Source of the DNA: JALZKA01 sp963753385
Lineage (GTDB): Bacteria; Actinomycetota; Thermoleophilia; Solirubrobacterales; 70-9
Length of the DNA: 64,000 bases
Direction: 5' to 3'
Assembly (NCBI GenBank): GCA_963753385.1
Contig: CAVWCC010000007.1
Coordinates: 124,001-188,000 of the forward strand
The notes beneath the pieces were generated by a model. It searched no databases and was not told the origin of the DNA. It saw only the letters and a list, made by a program, of their open reading frames with translations. Positions 16,287-24,981 of this stretch are shown one piece after another. How positions within the stretch are numbered: the first letter of the stretch is position 1; the number at the start of each line of letters is the position of its first letter. Made by a program: the position numbers and the translations under genes.

Positions 16287-16850
16287 GTGGCGCCCCGATC
16301 CCCCATCGTTCTGTCCCGACGCCGCCTGCTCGCTGCTTCCGGCGCGACGCTGGCGGCCGGCGCCCCGGCCGTCCTCGCCGCGTGCGGCAGCTCAGACGAG
16401 GACGAGGACGTCACGCCTGCGGAGGAGGCGGAGCTGCTCAACGCCGTGCTGGCGCAGCAGCTAGCCGTCGCCTCGGCAGCCGGCGAAGCCTCGAAGGCCT
16501 CTCCCGGCGAGGTCCGCCAGTCGATCAAGCTCTTTGCCAGGGACCGCGACAGTTCCGCGCAAGCGCTCGCGGTCGAGGTCGGGGACCTCGGCGGCACGCC
16601 CACCGAAGAGGCGGTCGACCTGATCGGAGCCGAGAGCGCCGTCGAGGGCCTCGCCCGCCAGCTCGAAACCTCGATTGCCGCCTCGCTCGCAGCGATCGGC
16701 GAGCTCGCACCCGAGCGCCGCGCCCCGGTCCACCAGGCCATCGTCGAGGATGCGGCTCTCCTTGCCGCGATCCGCTCGGTGCTCGGCGAGGAGATCGCGC
16801 CCGACTCGTTCGTGATGGGCCCGCCGTCCTCCAGCGAGGAGGCGGCGTGA
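16287..16850 (+). CDS. Tat-exported ferritin-like lipoprotein
   Basis: 188 residues. A twin-arginine signal (SRRRLLAASGA, about 10-20) runs into a lipobox-like LAAC (Cys about 32), so it is probably exported folded and lipid-anchored. The rest is helical and predicted to be a four-helix ferritin-like domain, with EEAELLNAVLAQQLAV in helix 1. Conserved iron-ligand pairs are poor, so metal binding is doubtful. Its stop overlaps the next start (GTGA). The two consecutive Tat ferritin-like genes look like a duplicated pair. Function unknown. Confidence 0.8.
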   Translation: MAPRSPIVLSRRRLLAASGATLAAGAPAVLAACGSSDEDEDVTPAEEAELLNAVLAQQLAVASAAGEASKASPGEVRQSIKLFARDRDSSAQALAVEVGDLGGTPTEEAVDLIGAESAVEGLARQLETSIAASLAAIGELAPERRAPVHQAIVEDAALLAAIRSVLGEEIAPDSFVMGPPSSSEEAA

Positions 16851-17398
16851 GCACCACCCGCCGCCAGCTCCTCGGCCGCGGCATCGGCATCGCCGGCGCG
16901 ACGGCGATCCCTGCCTCACTCATCCCCGCGACCACAGCCCTAGCCCAGGCGAGTGACGAGACCGACGCTCTCGAGCCGGTCGTCGAGCTCGAGCAGGCGG
17001 CCGAGCTCGCCTACTCGCTCGCGGCCGAGGACGGCGACCTCAAGGGCGAGGCACTGACGACGTTCGAGCTGTTCAGCGCGCACTGCGGCGATCATGCGAC
17101 CGCGCTGTCCGAGGCCCTCGACCAGCTCGGCGTCGACCCGCCGGAGGTGCAGAGCGACCCGGCCGAGTACGAATCGCTCGCCGACTTCGATGTCGATGCG
17201 CCGGAGAAGCGGCTCCTCGAATTCATGATCGGGCTCGAGGAGGAGCTGATCACCGCCTACCGGGAGCTGACGCCGGACCTGGAAGCCCCGGATCTCGTGC
17301 GAACGGCCGCACAGGTCGGCGCCGCGCACGCGCAGATGCTGGTTGCGCTTCGGGTGCTGGCCGGCGCGCCCGACGCCACGCTCACCGGCCTGCCCTGA
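16847..17398 (+). CDS. Tat-exported ferritin-like protein
   Basis: 183 residues with a Tat signal (TTRRQLLGRGIGIAGA, about 3-18) that ends in an ordinary Ala-X-Ala cleavage region, so it is soluble outside the membrane. The ferritin-like four-helix domain keeps candidate ligands: EPVVELEQAAELAYS, HCGDH, LEEELITAYRE and GAAHAQM. GTG 16847 overlaps the previous stop, and its own stop overlaps the thioesterase ATG, so the three genes are tightly coupled. The family is known as a domain only; the substrate or iron role is not established. Confidence 0.82.
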   Translation: MSTTRRQLLGRGIGIAGATAIPASLIPATTALAQASDETDALEPVVELEQAAELAYSLAAEDGDLKGEALTTFELFSAHCGDHATALSEALDQLGVDPPEVQSDPAEYESLADFDVDAPEKRLLEFMIGLEEELITAYRELTPDLEAPDLVRTAAQVGAAHAQMLVALRVLAGAPDATLTGLP

Positions 17399-17888
17399 TG
17401 GAGGCAAAGCCGCCGTCCGATTCCCGCGCGACGCTCGTCCGCTGGATGGGGATCGAGGACGCGAATCACTCCGGCCTGGTCCACGGCGGCGTCGTGATGA
17501 AGCTCTGCGACGAGGTCGCGGCGATCGCAGCAATCCGCCACTCCGGACACCGTGCCGTGACCGCCGCCGTGGACCGGATGACCTTCCTCGCGCCGGTCAA
17601 GGTTGCGGAGCTGATGACCTTCAAGGCCACCGTCAACGCCGCGTGGAACACCTCGATGGAGGTCGGCGTGCGGGTCGAGGCCGAGAACCCCCGCACCGGC
17701 GAGAGCCGCCACACCTCGACCGCCTACCTGACGATGGTCGCGCTTGACGACGCCGACGAGCCGACGAAGGTGCCACCGCTCGCCGCCGAGAGCGACGACC
17801 GAGCTCCGGCGCCAGCGCGAGGCCGAGCTGCGGCGGAAGAACCGCCTCGCCGAGCGCGCACGAGATCCTCGAGGGGCGGCGCGACTAG
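17398..17888 (+). CDS. Acyl-CoA thioesterase, hotdog fold (frameshifted end)
   Basis: Hotdog-fold acyl-CoA hydrolase of the YciA/BFIT type. The catalytic region ANHSGLVHGGVVMKLCDE (about 22-39) and the second strand HRAVTAAVDRMTFLAPVKV are clear. The C-terminal tail is normally rich in ELRRQREAELRRK-type residues. That tail appears in other frames here: removing one extra base near 17800 and one near 17855-17860 gives it and a stop at 17888, abutting the convergent channel gene. The raw frame stays open far beyond, which is an artefact. The natural acyl-CoA is unknown. Confidence 0.82.
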
Positions 17889-18528
17889 CTACTTCGGCGC
17901 GCGGACGCCTGTGATGCGGTCGATCATGCGATCGCCCATCAAGAACAGCGAGGCCCACGAGATCGTGGCGAGCGTCGGGCTCAGGAAGGCGAGCGGGATC
18001 GAGAGCGGCGAACACCACCGCGACCACGAGGGCCCCCGCGCTGGCGAATCGCGACCGGTACTCCTCTGCCTCCTCGCGCATCAGGCCGCGGGTATACGAG
18101 TAGCGGATCATCGCCCACGAGACCAGGCTCACCGCCGTGAGATTCGCGGCGTAGAGCGCAACCCCCATCGAATCGTCGCTGTAGTTGCCGAGCACCTCGG
18201 ACGTGAACGGGATCAGGGCGATGAACGCGAGGTAGGCGAGGTTGATGACGACCAGGCTCGTGTCGAAGCGCGCAATCGAGCCGAAGATCCTGTGGTGCGC
18301 CATCCAGAACCGTCCGACCACCGCGAAGCTCAGGAAGTAGGCGAAGAACTCCGCTCCGCGGTCGCGAAGGGCCTCGCCGACGTCGCCGTCCGGGGGGATC
18401 TCGAGCGCGAGCACGAGGAGCGTGATTGCGATCGCGAACACACCGTCCGAGAAGGCGACGATGCGCGAGAACTCGACCTCGGCCTGGTCCCGGTGAAGCA
18501 CGACGCGCTGCGTATCCCGGGCGACCAT
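17889..18528 (-). CDS. TMEM175-family potassium channel (one frameshift)
   Basis: DUF1211/TMEM175 family, bacterial relatives of lysosomal K+ channels that lack a classical selectivity filter. The pore-lining signature FSDGVFAIAITLLVL is at about 23-37, followed by five more hydrophobic helices including FLSFAVVGRFWMAHHRIF. One extra C at 18000 breaks the last helix; removing it gives IPLAFLSPTLA, then a sensible end at 17889. Length is then about 212 residues, typical of a one-repeat bacterial member. The start is ATG 18528. Confidence 0.85.
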
Positions 18529-18625
18529 GCGGGTTTCGTACGGTCGGCGGCGGCGAAACCCTGCCACCGCAACGGTGCGACCGCAAGGCGGGCCGGGTTC
18601 GCGCCGCTCTACGCTAATTCGCCGC

Positions 18626-19432
18626 ATGGCCGAAGGAACCGACCAGCTGCGCAAGCTCGCGATCGTGCCCGCCTACAACGAGCGCGCGATGGTCGCGCGC
18701 GTGATCCGCGAAATCCGGCGGCACGCTTCCGACTTCGACATCGTCGTGATCGACGACGGCTCGACCGACACGACCGCGGCACACGCCCAGGCCCAGGGCG
18801 CCGTGGTGATCCGGCACCCGTTCAACCTCGGGATCGGCGGCGCGATGCAGTCCGGCTACAAGTACGCGCTCCGCAAGGGGTACGACGTCGCGGTCCAGAT
18901 CGACGGCGACGGCCAGCACAAGCCCGCGTACCTGCCGGAGCTGCTCGCGAACCTCGAGACCGAGGGCGACCAGGCGGACATGGTCACCGGCAGCCGGTTC
19001 CTGGGCGACCCCGGCTACAAGGTCCCGTTCGGCCGCCGGATCGGCAACTTCATCTTCGCGATCGTGATGAGCGCGATCACGCGCCAGAAGGTCACCGACC
19101 CGACCTCGGGATTCCGCATGACGAACCGCCGCGGCATCGAGCTGTTCGCGCGCGACTACCCGCACGACTACCCCGAGGTCGAGGCGATCCTGATGCTCCA
19201 CGCCCACAAGCTGCGGCTGCAGGAGGTGCACGTGGAGATGAACCAGCGCGACTTCGGCCGCAGCTCGATCGACTACCCGCGCAGCGCCTACTACATGGTC
19301 AAGGTGCTGCTGGCGATCTTCATCGGTCTCTTCCGCCGACGGCCGACGCCCGTGGGGTTCGAATCGCGGCGCGACGAGATCCTGTCGGGCCCACCGCTCG
19401 ACACCGAGGAGCTGAAGGTGCTGACGAAGTGA
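18626..19432 (+). CDS. Family 2 glycosyltransferase (DPM1/DPG synthase type)
   Basis: GT2 enzyme resembling polyprenyl-phosphate mannosyl/glucosyl transferases. It has an N-terminal IVPAYNERAMVARVI (about 13-27), VVIDDGSTD, the QIDGDGQHKP metal site (about 92-101) and MVTGSRFLG. A C-terminal hydrophobic segment (YYMVKVLLAIFIGLF) may touch the membrane. 268 residues from ATG 18626. The next gene encodes a DUF2304 membrane protein, a common companion of such enzymes, so together they may make a lipid-linked sugar. The donor sugar is not decidable. Confidence 0.88.
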   Translation: MAEGTDQLRKLAIVPAYNERAMVARVIREIRRHASDFDIVVIDDGSTDTTAAHAQAQGAVVIRHPFNLGIGGAMQSGYKYALRKGYDVAVQIDGDGQHKPAYLPELLANLETEGDQADMVTGSRFLGDPGYKVPFGRRIGNFIFAIVMSAITRQKVTDPTSGFRMTNRRGIELFARDYPHDYPEVEAILMLHAHKLRLQEVHVEMNQRDFGRSSIDYPRSAYYMVKVLLAIFIGLFRRRPTPVGFESRRDEILSGPPLDTEELKVLTK

Positions 19433-19479
19433 GGCGGAGCGCAGCGAAGCCGAGCCCCGCCGTTGTTGAGGCGGCGTAT

Positions 19480-20280
19480 TTGAGGCGGGTCGCAGCCCTG
19501 GCCGTCGTGCGCGGCTATCGGCCTCGCGCGCTACGGCGCTCGGCGACGAGATCGAGGTCGAGGCGGCTGAGCCCCGACCTTCAACGAGCGATCCTGTTGG
19601 CGCAGCCCGGCGACACCCTCGTGCTCGGCAAGGGGACGTTCTTCCTCACCGAGGGCGAGGCGCTCGAGGAGAAGGACCTGACGCTGCGGGGTGCCGGAGA
19701 GGGCGCCACCACCGTGATCCCGAGCGGGGGCGGCGAGGCGTTCGAGGATCCCGGCGTGACGGTCGAGGGACTAACCGTCGGCGAGCCGCTGCAGCCCCAG
19801 GAGGGGACCGCCGACGAATCCCCCAACTCCACTTCGGGCGAGATCTCTACCCGCGCCCAGATCATCGCCGTGATCGCCACGCTCGCGATCTTCCTCTTCG
19901 TACTCGAGCTGGTCCGCCGGCGCCGCCTGGTCGAGCGCTACGCCCTGCTCTGGATGACCGCCGCGCTCGCGCTGCTCGTCCTCGCGATCTGGACGGACGG
20001 GCTCGACGTGATCAAGGACCTGATGGGGATCGAGGACGCGGCCAACGCGATCTTCATCCTCGCGTTCGGGGTCGCCTTCCTGCTGCTCCTCAACTTCTCG
20101 GTCGTCTCGTCACGGCTCAGCGAGGAGACGAAGATCCTCGCCCAGGAGGTCGCGAGCCTCGAGGAGCGCCTACGCGCCGAGCAGCCGCAGGACGACGCGC
20201 CAGTAGGCGCCGAGCAGGGCCCCGAGGAGGCGCGAGCGGGAGGCGGCGCCGAGATACGGGGAGTCCAGGGCGGGCGTTAG
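19480..20280 (+). CDS. DUF2304 membrane protein with beta-helix-like N-terminus
   Basis: Two parts are visible. The first (19576-19790) reads as the start of a right-handed beta-helix domain: DLQRAILLAQPGDTLVLG, then DLTLRGAGEGATTV. The second (about 19850-20180) is a typical DUF2304 protein: QIIAVIATLAIFLFVLELV, a second helix, SRLSEETKILAQEV. The extreme N-terminus is odd in the raw frame, but removing three C bases (near 19510, 19530 and 19573) reveals a signal peptide, and because three are removed the downstream frame is unchanged. TTG 19480 is a guess. The 3' end overlaps the convergent gene by 111 bases, which is suspicious. It could be two fused or eroded genes. Confidence 0.55.
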   Translation: MRRVAALAVVRGYRPRALRRSATRSRSRRLSPDLQRAILLAQPGDTLVLGKGTFFLTEGEALEEKDLTLRGAGEGATTVIPSGGGEAFEDPGVTVEGLTVGEPLQPQEGTADESPNSTSGEISTRAQIIAVIATLAIFLFVLELVRRRRLVERYALLWMTAALALLVLAIWTDGLDVIKDLMGIEDAANAIFILAFGVAFLLLLNFSVVSSRLSEETKILAQEVASLEERLRAEQPQDDAPVGAEQGPEEARAGGGAEIRGVQGGR

Positions 20281-21213
20281 CGCGCGGGCGAACTCGGCGC
20301 TCGTGACGGTCCGCTGCGCCTGCACCGCACGGCGCTCGCGAAGAAGGCGGGGCAGGGACCCGATCGTGTCCCCCCAAGCCCGCACCTTCTGCCCGAACCA
20401 GCCGCCCGCGATCGAGGCCGGGATCAGCGCGACCTCGGTCGCGAGCAGCGCCGGGGCGAGCAGCCAGAGCAGAGCCGCGGGATAGGCGCGCAGCAGCGTC
20501 GCCCAGCGGTTTCGCTCGAGGTAGCGCCACTTCGCCGGCCCCTTGTCGAACTCGTAGTCGTGGTCGACCCGGGCGTCGGCGGCGACGCCGAGCGTGCCGC
20601 CCCCCAGCCGGACCCGCAGCGACAGGTCGACGTCCTCGTGGTAGAGGAAGAAGTCGCCGGCGAAGCCTCCGAGCCGCTCGAACTCCTGGCGGGGAATTGC
20701 CAGGCAGGCGCCCGACACGAACCCCGGCTCGGCCGAGGCATCGACCGCCGCGACCGGCTCCCCGGCCCCGCCCGCCCAGGCGATGCCGGTGAAATGCAGG
20801 ACGCCCCCGCGGGTGTTGATCACCTCGCCCTCCTCGGCGGTAACGAGCGCCTGCCACGCCCCCCAGCCCGACCCGTCGCGCGCCGGCCGCTCGATCGCGT
20901 CGCGCCAACCCGTTGCGACGACCGCGTCCGGGTTCAGGAAGACGAGCAGGTCGCCCGTCGCCCCGGCCGCGCCCTGGTTGCAGGCTGCCGGGAAGCCGGC
21001 GTTCTCGGCGTTCCGGATCACGCGGGCCGCAGGCGCCATCTCCTGCGCCACTTCCGGCGTCTCATCTCCCGACGCGTTGTCGACGACGATCAGCTCGTCG
21101 CCGCCCCGGAGCTCCCCCACGAGCGCCTCGAGCGGCCCCCGCAGGGCGTCGCCATGACGAAAGGTGACCACGACCACCGACAGCGTCGGCGCGGATTTTG
21201 ACTCGGCGCTCAC
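20170..21213 (-). CDS. Family 2 glycosyltransferase (rhamnosyltransferase-like)
   Basis: 347-residue GT2 enzyme. The N-terminal GT-A fold has SVVVVTFRHGDAL (about 12-24), IVVDNASGDET, the NAENAGFPAACNQGA motif, and FLNPDAVV as the DXD-like site. YHEDVDLSLRVRL (about 190-202) is the catalytic ED region of rhamnosyl- or galactosyl-transferases such as WbbL. The C-terminus has two hydrophobic stretches. It starts at GTG 21213, right beside tRNA-Thr. It probably decorates a cell-surface glycan, together with the transferase genes elsewhere in the window. Confidence 0.88.
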   Translation of the reverse strand: MSAESKSAPTLSVVVVTFRHGDALRGPLEALVGELRGGDELIVVDNASGDETPEVAQEMAPAARVIRNAENAGFPAACNQGAAGATGDLLVFLNPDAVVATGWRDAIERPARDGSGWGAWQALVTAEEGEVINTRGGVLHFTGIAWAGGAGEPVAAVDASAEPGFVSGACLAIPRQEFERLGGFAGDFFLYHEDVDLSLRVRLGGGTLGVAADARVDHDYEFDKGPAKWRYLERNRWATLLRAYPAALLWLLAPALLATEVALIPASIAGGWFGQKVRAWGDTIGSLPRLLRERRAVQAQRTVTSAEFARALTPALDSPYLGAASRSRLLGALLGAYWRVVLRLLGA

Positions 21214-21230
21214 GGTCGTTCAGGCTGACA

Positions 21231-21303
21231 AGCCGCCGAGCGGATTCGAACCGCTGACCCCTTCATTACGAGTGAAGTGCTCTACCAGCTGAGCTACGGC
21301 GGC
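21231..21303 (-). tRNA. tRNA-Thr (anticodon CGU)
   Basis: The minus strand folds with acceptor GCCGCCG/CGGCGGC, D arm GCTCAGCTGGTAGAGC, anticodon stem CTTCA/TGAAG with loop CTCGTAA (anticodon CGT), and T arm AGCGG-TTCGAAT-CCGCT. It reads ACG codons, common in this GC-rich genome. No CCA is encoded. It is the second threonine tRNA in the window. Confidence 0.95.
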
Positions 21304-21335
21304 GCGCGCACCAGTGTAGGACGCTCGAACGCCGC

Positions 21336-22046
21336 TCAGCCTTCGGAGCTGCCCTCGGCGAGGCGATACCCCACGCCCCGAACCGTGAGCACTAGCTCCG
21401 GCTCCTGCGGGTCGCGCTCGATCTTCTGGCGCAGGTTCGAGATGTGGACGTCGCAGGCGCGGACGTCGCCGGAGAACTCCGACTGCCACAGCTCTTCCAT
21501 GATCTCGAGCCGGCTGAAGACCTGGCCAGGGTTCTCCGCGAGGAGGCGGAGCACCTGGAACTCCGAGCGGGTCAGGTTGACCGGCTCGCCCCGGACGAGC
21601 ACAAGATGACGCGCGAGGTCGATCCGCACGTCGCCGGCGTCGATCGTCTTGCCGCCGCTCTCCGAGCTCGACCGGTCGAGCTCCCGGCGCCGGAGTTGCG
21701 CGCGGACGCGGCCGATCAGCTCGCGGACCGAGAACGGCTTCGTCACGTAGTCGTCGGCGCCGACCTCGAGCCCGACGACCTTGTCGACCTCTGCGTCCTT
21801 CGCGGTCAGCAGGATGATCGGCACCGGGCTGCGCGCGCGCACGTCGCGGCAGACGTCGAGGCCGCTCTTGCCCGGCATCATGATGTCGAGGATCAGCAGG
21901 TCGAAGTCGATGTCGCCCTGGAGCTTCTCGTCGGCATCGTCGCCGTCCTCGGCGATCACCACCTCGAAGCCCTCCTGCCTGAGTGCGTAGCCGACCGCCT
22001 CGCGGACCGATGGCTCGTCGTCGGCTACCAGGATGCGCTTGGTCAC
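21336..22046 (-). CDS. OmpR/PhoB-family response regulator
   Basis: Two-component response regulator. The receiver domain has Asp9-Asp10, the phospho-acceptor Asp54 in LILDIMMPG and the conserved Lys of VTKPFS (about 104). The C-terminal winged helix (about 135-232) reads LTRSEFQVLRLLAENPGQVF, then the recognition region VDVHISNLRQKIE-like ACDVHISNLRQKIE and VRGVGYRL. GTG 22046 has GGGAGG upstream and lies 13 bases after the kinase stop, so kinase and regulator form one operon. Target genes are unknown. Confidence 0.93.
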   Translation of the reverse strand: MTKRILVADDEPSVREAVGYALRQEGFEVVIAEDGDDADEKLQGDIDFDLLILDIMMPGKSGLDVCRDVRARSPVPIILLTAKDAEVDKVVGLEVGADDYVTKPFSVRELIGRVRAQLRRRELDRSSSESGGKTIDAGDVRIDLARHLVLVRGEPVNLTRSEFQVLRLLAENPGQVFSRLEIMEELWQSEFSGDVRACDVHISNLRQKIERDPQEPELVLTVRGVGYRLAEGSSEG

Positions 22047-22059
22047 GTCATCGCCTCCC

Positions 22060-23796
22060 TCATGCCACCGGAGTCGCGGCGGGCTTCGCCGCGGGTAGCC
22101 GGACCCAGAAGTCGCTGCCATCGCCGGGGGCGGAATCGACGCCGATCTCGCCGCCCATCACGTCCACCATCCGCTTCGCGATCGAGAGGCCGAGCCCGAA
22201 GCCCTCCTGCTCGAGCGAGCCGGCGCCACGATAGAAGCGCTCGAAGATGCGGTCGATCTCATCGGCGGGAATCCCAGTACCTGTGTCGCTTACCTCGATC
22301 AGGATGTCGGCCGCGCTCCGGCGGCGCGCGCGAAGCGTAACGGCGCCCGGCGGCGTCGTGTTCTTGAAGGCGTTCGTCAGCAAGCCGATTAGCACTTGCC
22401 GAAGCAGCACGCGATCGCCCTGAGCGGCCAGGTCCGGGTCGAGCTCGACGGTGAACTCAATGCCCTCGGGTGGGGTGACGACCTGCGCGGCCTCCTCCGC
22501 CGCGATCCCCACGTCGAGCACCTCGGTCGCACCCTCGCCGACCGACTCGATCCGCGCGAGTGTGAGGAGCGACTCGGTCAGGCGGCTGATCCGCTCCGTG
22601 TCCTCGGTCAGGCGGCGGAGGAAGTGCTCGCGCGCCTCGGGGTCGTCCTTGGCGCCTGAGCTCAGTACCTCGACGGCGCCCGAGATGCCCGCGATCGGGT
22701 TGCGCAGCTCGTGCGCCGCGTTCGAGACGAACTCCTTCTCCGCGATCTCGCGGCGCAGCTCATCCGTGCGGTCGCGGACCACCGCCAGCACCGCGCCCTC
22801 CGCCGGGATCTCGCGGGCCTGCATCGCGTAGACGCGCTCGCCGATCCGCAGGCCGTCGTGCTCCGCCGAGCCGGCGCGGGCCGCCCGCCGAAGCCAGGGG
22901 ATCAGCGTGGCGGCGACCTTGCCGTCCGCGTAGATCAGCGGCCGCGCCGCCGGGTTCGCGAACCGCACGCCCCCGTCTGGGCCGACGACCATCACCGCGT
23001 CGGAGAGGGCGTCGAAGATCGCCGAGAGGCGGTCGCGCTCGGAGCGCAGCGCCTCGAACGTCTGCCGGAGCGCCGCGCGCATCGTCTCGAGCGACTGCCC
23101 GAGCTCGGTGATCTCATCGCGGCCGCCGGTGCCCTCGAGCGGCTCGTCGAGCTGGCCCTGGCTGATCTTCGCCGCGCTCTGAGCCAGGCGCTTGATCCGC
23201 GTGGTGATCGCGCTCGCGATCAGGAACGAGATCGCGACCGCGACCAGCACGGCGACTCCGAGCGCCGTGATCCGGTCGCCGCGAACGGCGTCGATCGTGG
23301 CCTGCAGCTCGGGCGGACGCGCGGCGCGCGTCAGGATCACGCCGTCGATCGCGCCGTCCCGGAAGATTGCGTCGGCCACCACGGTGTTCCCGCCGGGGAG
23401 CTCCTCCACAAAGCGGTCAAGCTGCAGGGCCTGGCGCACCGCCCGTCGCCGCTGCTCGACCTCGGCCAGCGCCACCCCCTGCGAGCCAGCCTCCGTGACG
23501 AGCTCGCCGGAGCTGTTGAAAACCCACGCCGAGAACCCCTCCTGCGTCGCCGCGTCGAGGGTGTCCTGCGCCCTGCGTTCGCTCTTGTTGGCGAGCTGGG
23601 CCGCGAGCCCGGAGGTGCGGCCCGACGCGATATCGCCCAGGCGCTCGTCGGCCGCCTCCTGGCCCGTCTCCGACACCAGGAGGTAGGCGAGGCCGGCGGT
23701 GATCAGGGCGACGCCGGCGAACGCAAATGCCAAATAGAGCCGGACGCCGAAGGGCCGGCGCCGAGGCAGCAATGGTTGGCCGACCATCGGGCTCAC
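22060..23796 (-). CDS. Sensor histidine kinase
   Basis: 578-residue membrane kinase partnering the downstream regulator. A first membrane helix (about 20-41), an extracytoplasmic sensor domain (42-176), a second helix (177-198), HAMP (about 199-250) and a PAS domain (about 255-345) precede the HisKA domain with phospho-acceptor His362 in SNAAHELRNPIAG. The HATPase domain has LLTNAFKN, DTGTGIP and GFGLGLSI. The architecture resembles PhoR/WalK-type kinases. The signal sensed is unknown. Start at GTG 23796; ATG three codons in is an alternative. Confidence 0.93.
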   Translation of the reverse strand: MSPMVGQPLLPRRRPFGVRLYLAFAFAGVALITAGLAYLLVSETGQEAADERLGDIASGRTSGLAAQLANKSERRAQDTLDAATQEGFSAWVFNSSGELVTEAGSQGVALAEVEQRRRAVRQALQLDRFVEELPGGNTVVADAIFRDGAIDGVILTRAARPPELQATIDAVRGDRITALGVAVLVAVAISFLIASAITTRIKRLAQSAAKISQGQLDEPLEGTGGRDEITELGQSLETMRAALRQTFEALRSERDRLSAIFDALSDAVMVVGPDGGVRFANPAARPLIYADGKVAATLIPWLRRAARAGSAEHDGLRIGERVYAMQAREIPAEGAVLAVVRDRTDELRREIAEKEFVSNAAHELRNPIAGISGAVEVLSSGAKDDPEAREHFLRRLTEDTERISRLTESLLTLARIESVGEGATEVLDVGIAAEEAAQVVTPPEGIEFTVELDPDLAAQGDRVLLRQVLIGLLTNAFKNTTPPGAVTLRARRRSAADILIEVSDTGTGIPADEIDRIFERFYRGAGSLEQEGFGLGLSIAKRMVDVMGGEIGVDSAPGDGSDFWVRLPAAKPAATPVA

Positions 23797-23838
23797 GCGG
23801 ATGAATGTACGCGGCGAAGGTTGCGTTTTCCAGGCAGT

Positions 23839-24981
23839 TCAGCTCCGCAACAAGAATTCGAGCCGAAACGACAGTGCCTCGAGTGCGAGCTCCTCGCTGA
23901 CGTTCACGGTCATCCGCCGGCGAGTGTCCATCACAAGCTCCGCCCCACGGCGCGCTCGCCGGGGGTCGAGCCCGGCGGCGTCCTCGCGAAGCTCGGGCTC
24001 GCGGTCGGCGGCGAGGACCAGCTCGGGCGCCCCGTCGCCGATCGCTGCCAGGTCGCGAAGCCAGGCGCCGACGAGCGCGAGCCCCGTGTCGAGCGCCTCG
24101 GTCCGGCCCCGGCGGAACGCCCGCTTCCCCGCCTCGCTCGCCTCCTTGCGAAGCCGCTGCTCCGCCCGCTTGTCGGCCGCGTCCTTCGCTTGGTCGGCGA
24201 GCGCGTCGAGCCGGTCCTTCGCCGCGTCGCCGACCTCGCTGCCCCGCTCCTCCGCGGCTTCCAACAGCCCCTGCCACGGCGCCTCCTCCAGAGCCCCCGA
24301 GCGCGCCGCCCGGGCGAGCGCCTCAGAGCGGGCGCGCAGCTCGCGCCCGCGCTCGGCGAGCAGAAGCTCCGCCCGCTCGAGGTCGCCGCCGGCAAGCCGC
24401 GCGGCGGCGCGGAGCTCCCGCGGGTCCGCCGCTCCATGTGCAGCTGCGAGTCGCGCCTCGACCGCCTCGGGACCGAGCGCCGCGAACGCGATCTCGCGGC
24501 ACCGGGAGCGGACCGTGCCGAGCAGCGCCGTCGGCTGCGACGAGATCAGGATCAGGTGCGCGAACGGGGCGGGCTCCTCGAGCGTCTTCAGCAGCGCGTT
24601 CTGGCTCTCCTCGGCCATCGCGTCGGCCTCGTCGATCACGAACACGCGCCGCTCACCCTCGAACGGCCGGTAGGGAGCCGCCTCGATCACGCGTTCGCGA
24701 ACCTCGTCGACCAGGTGTTGCGCGCCAGGGGGGCGAAGCCACGCGAGGTCCGGGTGGGGCGAGGGGTCCGCCATAGCCCGGCGCCGGGCCGAGCCCGGGT
24801 CGGGCGCCCCGGCCGCAAGCAGCTCGGCGACGAACGCCCGCGCCGCCGCCCGCTTCCCGGACCCGGCGGGCCCGGTGAAGAGATAGGCGTGCGAAGGGCT
24901 CTCGAGCCCGGCCGCGAGGGCCAATCGCGCGCCCGGCTGGTCCTCGGTGGCGGCCGCGAGGGTCTCGGGCAGGCCGGTCAT
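23839..24981 (-). CDS. holB: DNA polymerase III delta-prime subunit
   Basis: Clamp-loader ATPase-fold subunit. The P-loop GPAGSGKRAA (about 37-46) and EADAMAEESQNALLKTLEEP are clear, followed by the sensor region SSQPTALLGTVRSRC with the SRC motif of clamp loaders. The 380 residues start at ATG 24981, which overlaps the tmk stop (ATGA). The zinc cysteines common in delta-prime are not obvious, as in many actinobacteria. The C-terminal third is Arg/Ala-rich with coiled-coil character (ADQAKDAADKRAEQRLRKEA), longer than in model proteins. Confidence 0.9.
   Translation of the reverse strand: MTGLPETLAAATEDQPGARLALAAGLESPSHAYLFTGPAGSGKRAAARAFVAELLAAGAPDPGSARRRAMADPSPHPDLAWLRPPGAQHLVDEVRERVIEAAPYRPFEGERRVFVIDEADAMAEESQNALLKTLEEPAPFAHLILISSQPTALLGTVRSRCREIAFAALGPEAVEARLAAAHGAADPRELRAAARLAGGDLERAELLLAERGRELRARSEALARAARSGALEEAPWQGLLEAAEERGSEVGDAAKDRLDALADQAKDAADKRAEQRLRKEASEAGKRAFRRGRTEALDTGLALVGAWLRDLAAIGDGAPELVLAADREPELREDAAGLDPRRARRGAELVMDTRRRMTVNVSEELALEALSFRLEFLLRS

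Noticed and set aside
17398..20280. A single 960-residue open frame spanning thioesterase to DUF2304
   Set aside because: It runs antisense through the TMEM175 gene and out of frame through the glycosyltransferase. It is only open because stops are rare at this GC content and the thioesterase end is frameshifted.
23824..23831. A further CGTTTTCC half-site like the LacI operators
   Set aside because: It lacks the second half of the dyad and lies between the kinase and holB genes, so it is a chance 8-mer.
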